The position numbers and the translations under genes were made by a program. Of a DNA stretch of 64,000 nt, positions 63,701-64,000 are shown piece after piece (position 1 is the stretch's first letter; each line of letters begins with the position of its first letter). Source of the DNA: Oerskovia turbata (GTDB taxonomy: Bacteria > Actinomycetota > Actinomycetes > Actinomycetales > Cellulomonadaceae); assembly GCF_000718325.1 (NCBI RefSeq), contig NZ_JOFV01000008.1, positions 223,155-287,154 of the forward strand, written 5' to 3'. Below the pieces are notes generated by a model. That model saw only the letters and a program-made list of their open reading frames with translations. It did no database searches and was not told the origin of the DNA.

Positions 63701-64000
63701 AGGTATGGCCGTTAGCAGTCGCGTTCGGCATGATCGGGCTACCGTTCGCAGTTCCGAAAGCGAAGGACATCTTTGGCAACGCCGAGGGCAACGGCGTAGA
63801 CGTCAAGGCGATCGAGGTGTCGGCTGACGGGTCGGTGTATCGGCCGCGGAATGTGGATGGTTCGCCGGCGTCGGTGGAGTTTCGGCGGATGCCTGCGTCG
63901 ATCTGTTTCACGCAGGACTTTCCTACGTCCTTGGGGCAGGTCGGTGCGTGTGCGGCTGACGATCGCGCCGTCGCCGGTCACGATCCAGCCGCCGGACGGG
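63697..64000 (+). CDS. exported protein of unknown function (partial, runs off right edge)
   Basis: ATG 63697 overlaps the lipoprotein stop (ATGA). The N-terminus MKVWPLAVAFGMIGLPFAVP looks like a signal or anchor; the visible 101 codons are otherwise hydrophilic, with no known motif. Lower GC and more A/T-ending codons than most genes here suggest recent arrival with the lipoprotein gene. Confidence 0.55.
   Translation, partial: MKVWPLAVAFGMIGLPFAVPKAKDIFGNAEGNGVDVKAIEVSADGSVYRPRNVDGSPASVEFRRMPASICFTQDFPTSLGQVGACAADDRAVAGHDPAAGR

Overview
The window comes from a very GC-rich actinobacterial chromosome. The evidence is the actinobacterial-type proteins (DUF3052, DUF3145, FasR-like PucR regulator, homodimeric AceE), the GTG starts, the 4-base stop/start overlaps, and many promoters of the form TANNNT, 6-7 bases, then GTG/ATG, which implies leaderless mRNAs. 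The maltodextrin locus and overall style suggest Micrococcales (Cellulomonas/Oerskovia/Cellulosimicrobium-like); that placement is an inference, as no marker gene was compared.

Layout. 1-3.1 kb: a leftward zinc-uptake operon (znuA-znuC-znuB-zur) with a Zur-box-like palindrome in front. 3.2-6.1 kb: glyS with a possible leader ORF, then a dus tRNA-dihydrouridine synthase, each followed by a very long perfect hairpin. 6.1-15.3 kb: a maltodextrin regulon made of an intracellular alpha-glucosidase, a LacI regulator, binding protein, two permeases and a second GH13 enzyme, with three LacI-type palindromes and no local transport ATPase. 15.3-24.6 kb: housekeeping and small genes (dgt, VOC protein/AraC regulator pair, dnaG, tRNA-Asn, tRNA-Met, DUF488, DUF1206, def, DUF3145). 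24.6-26.6 kb: a coupled membrane pair (HTTM-type protein and DUF5819). 26.8-31.9 kb: the type II fatty-acid synthesis cluster fasR-fabD-fabH-acpP-fabF. 32-37 kb: a small TPR-like protein, aceE, DUF3052 and an AhpE-like peroxiredoxin.

37.2-46 kb is a genomic island at the 3' end of a tRNA-Val gene, with lower GC and different codon use. It opens with a broken tyrosine integrase joined in frame to the tail of an ISL3-family transposase. It carries one tightly coupled defence operon: a PD-(D/E)XK-like nuclease candidate, qatA-qatB-qatC-qatD, and an ApeA-like HEPN gene broken by two frameshifts. It ends in remnants of a PHP/TrlF-like gene and of a recombinase-type HTH protein.

46-57.8 kb has host-like GC but is also accessory in character. 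It holds an Imm5-like gene and then five overlapping genes, DUF4132, MoxR-type AAA+ ATPase, DUF5682, vWA and SWIM zinc-finger, which look like one ATP-driven multi-protein system of unknown function. 58-64 kb: a secreted alpha-carbonic anhydrase, a family-A DNA polymerase-like protein, a Nif3-like protein, a coiled-coil zinc-ribbon protein, and a DUF6318-type lipoprotein coupled to a gene that runs off the right edge.

Most long ORFs antisense to these genes are GC-driven shadows and are not listed.
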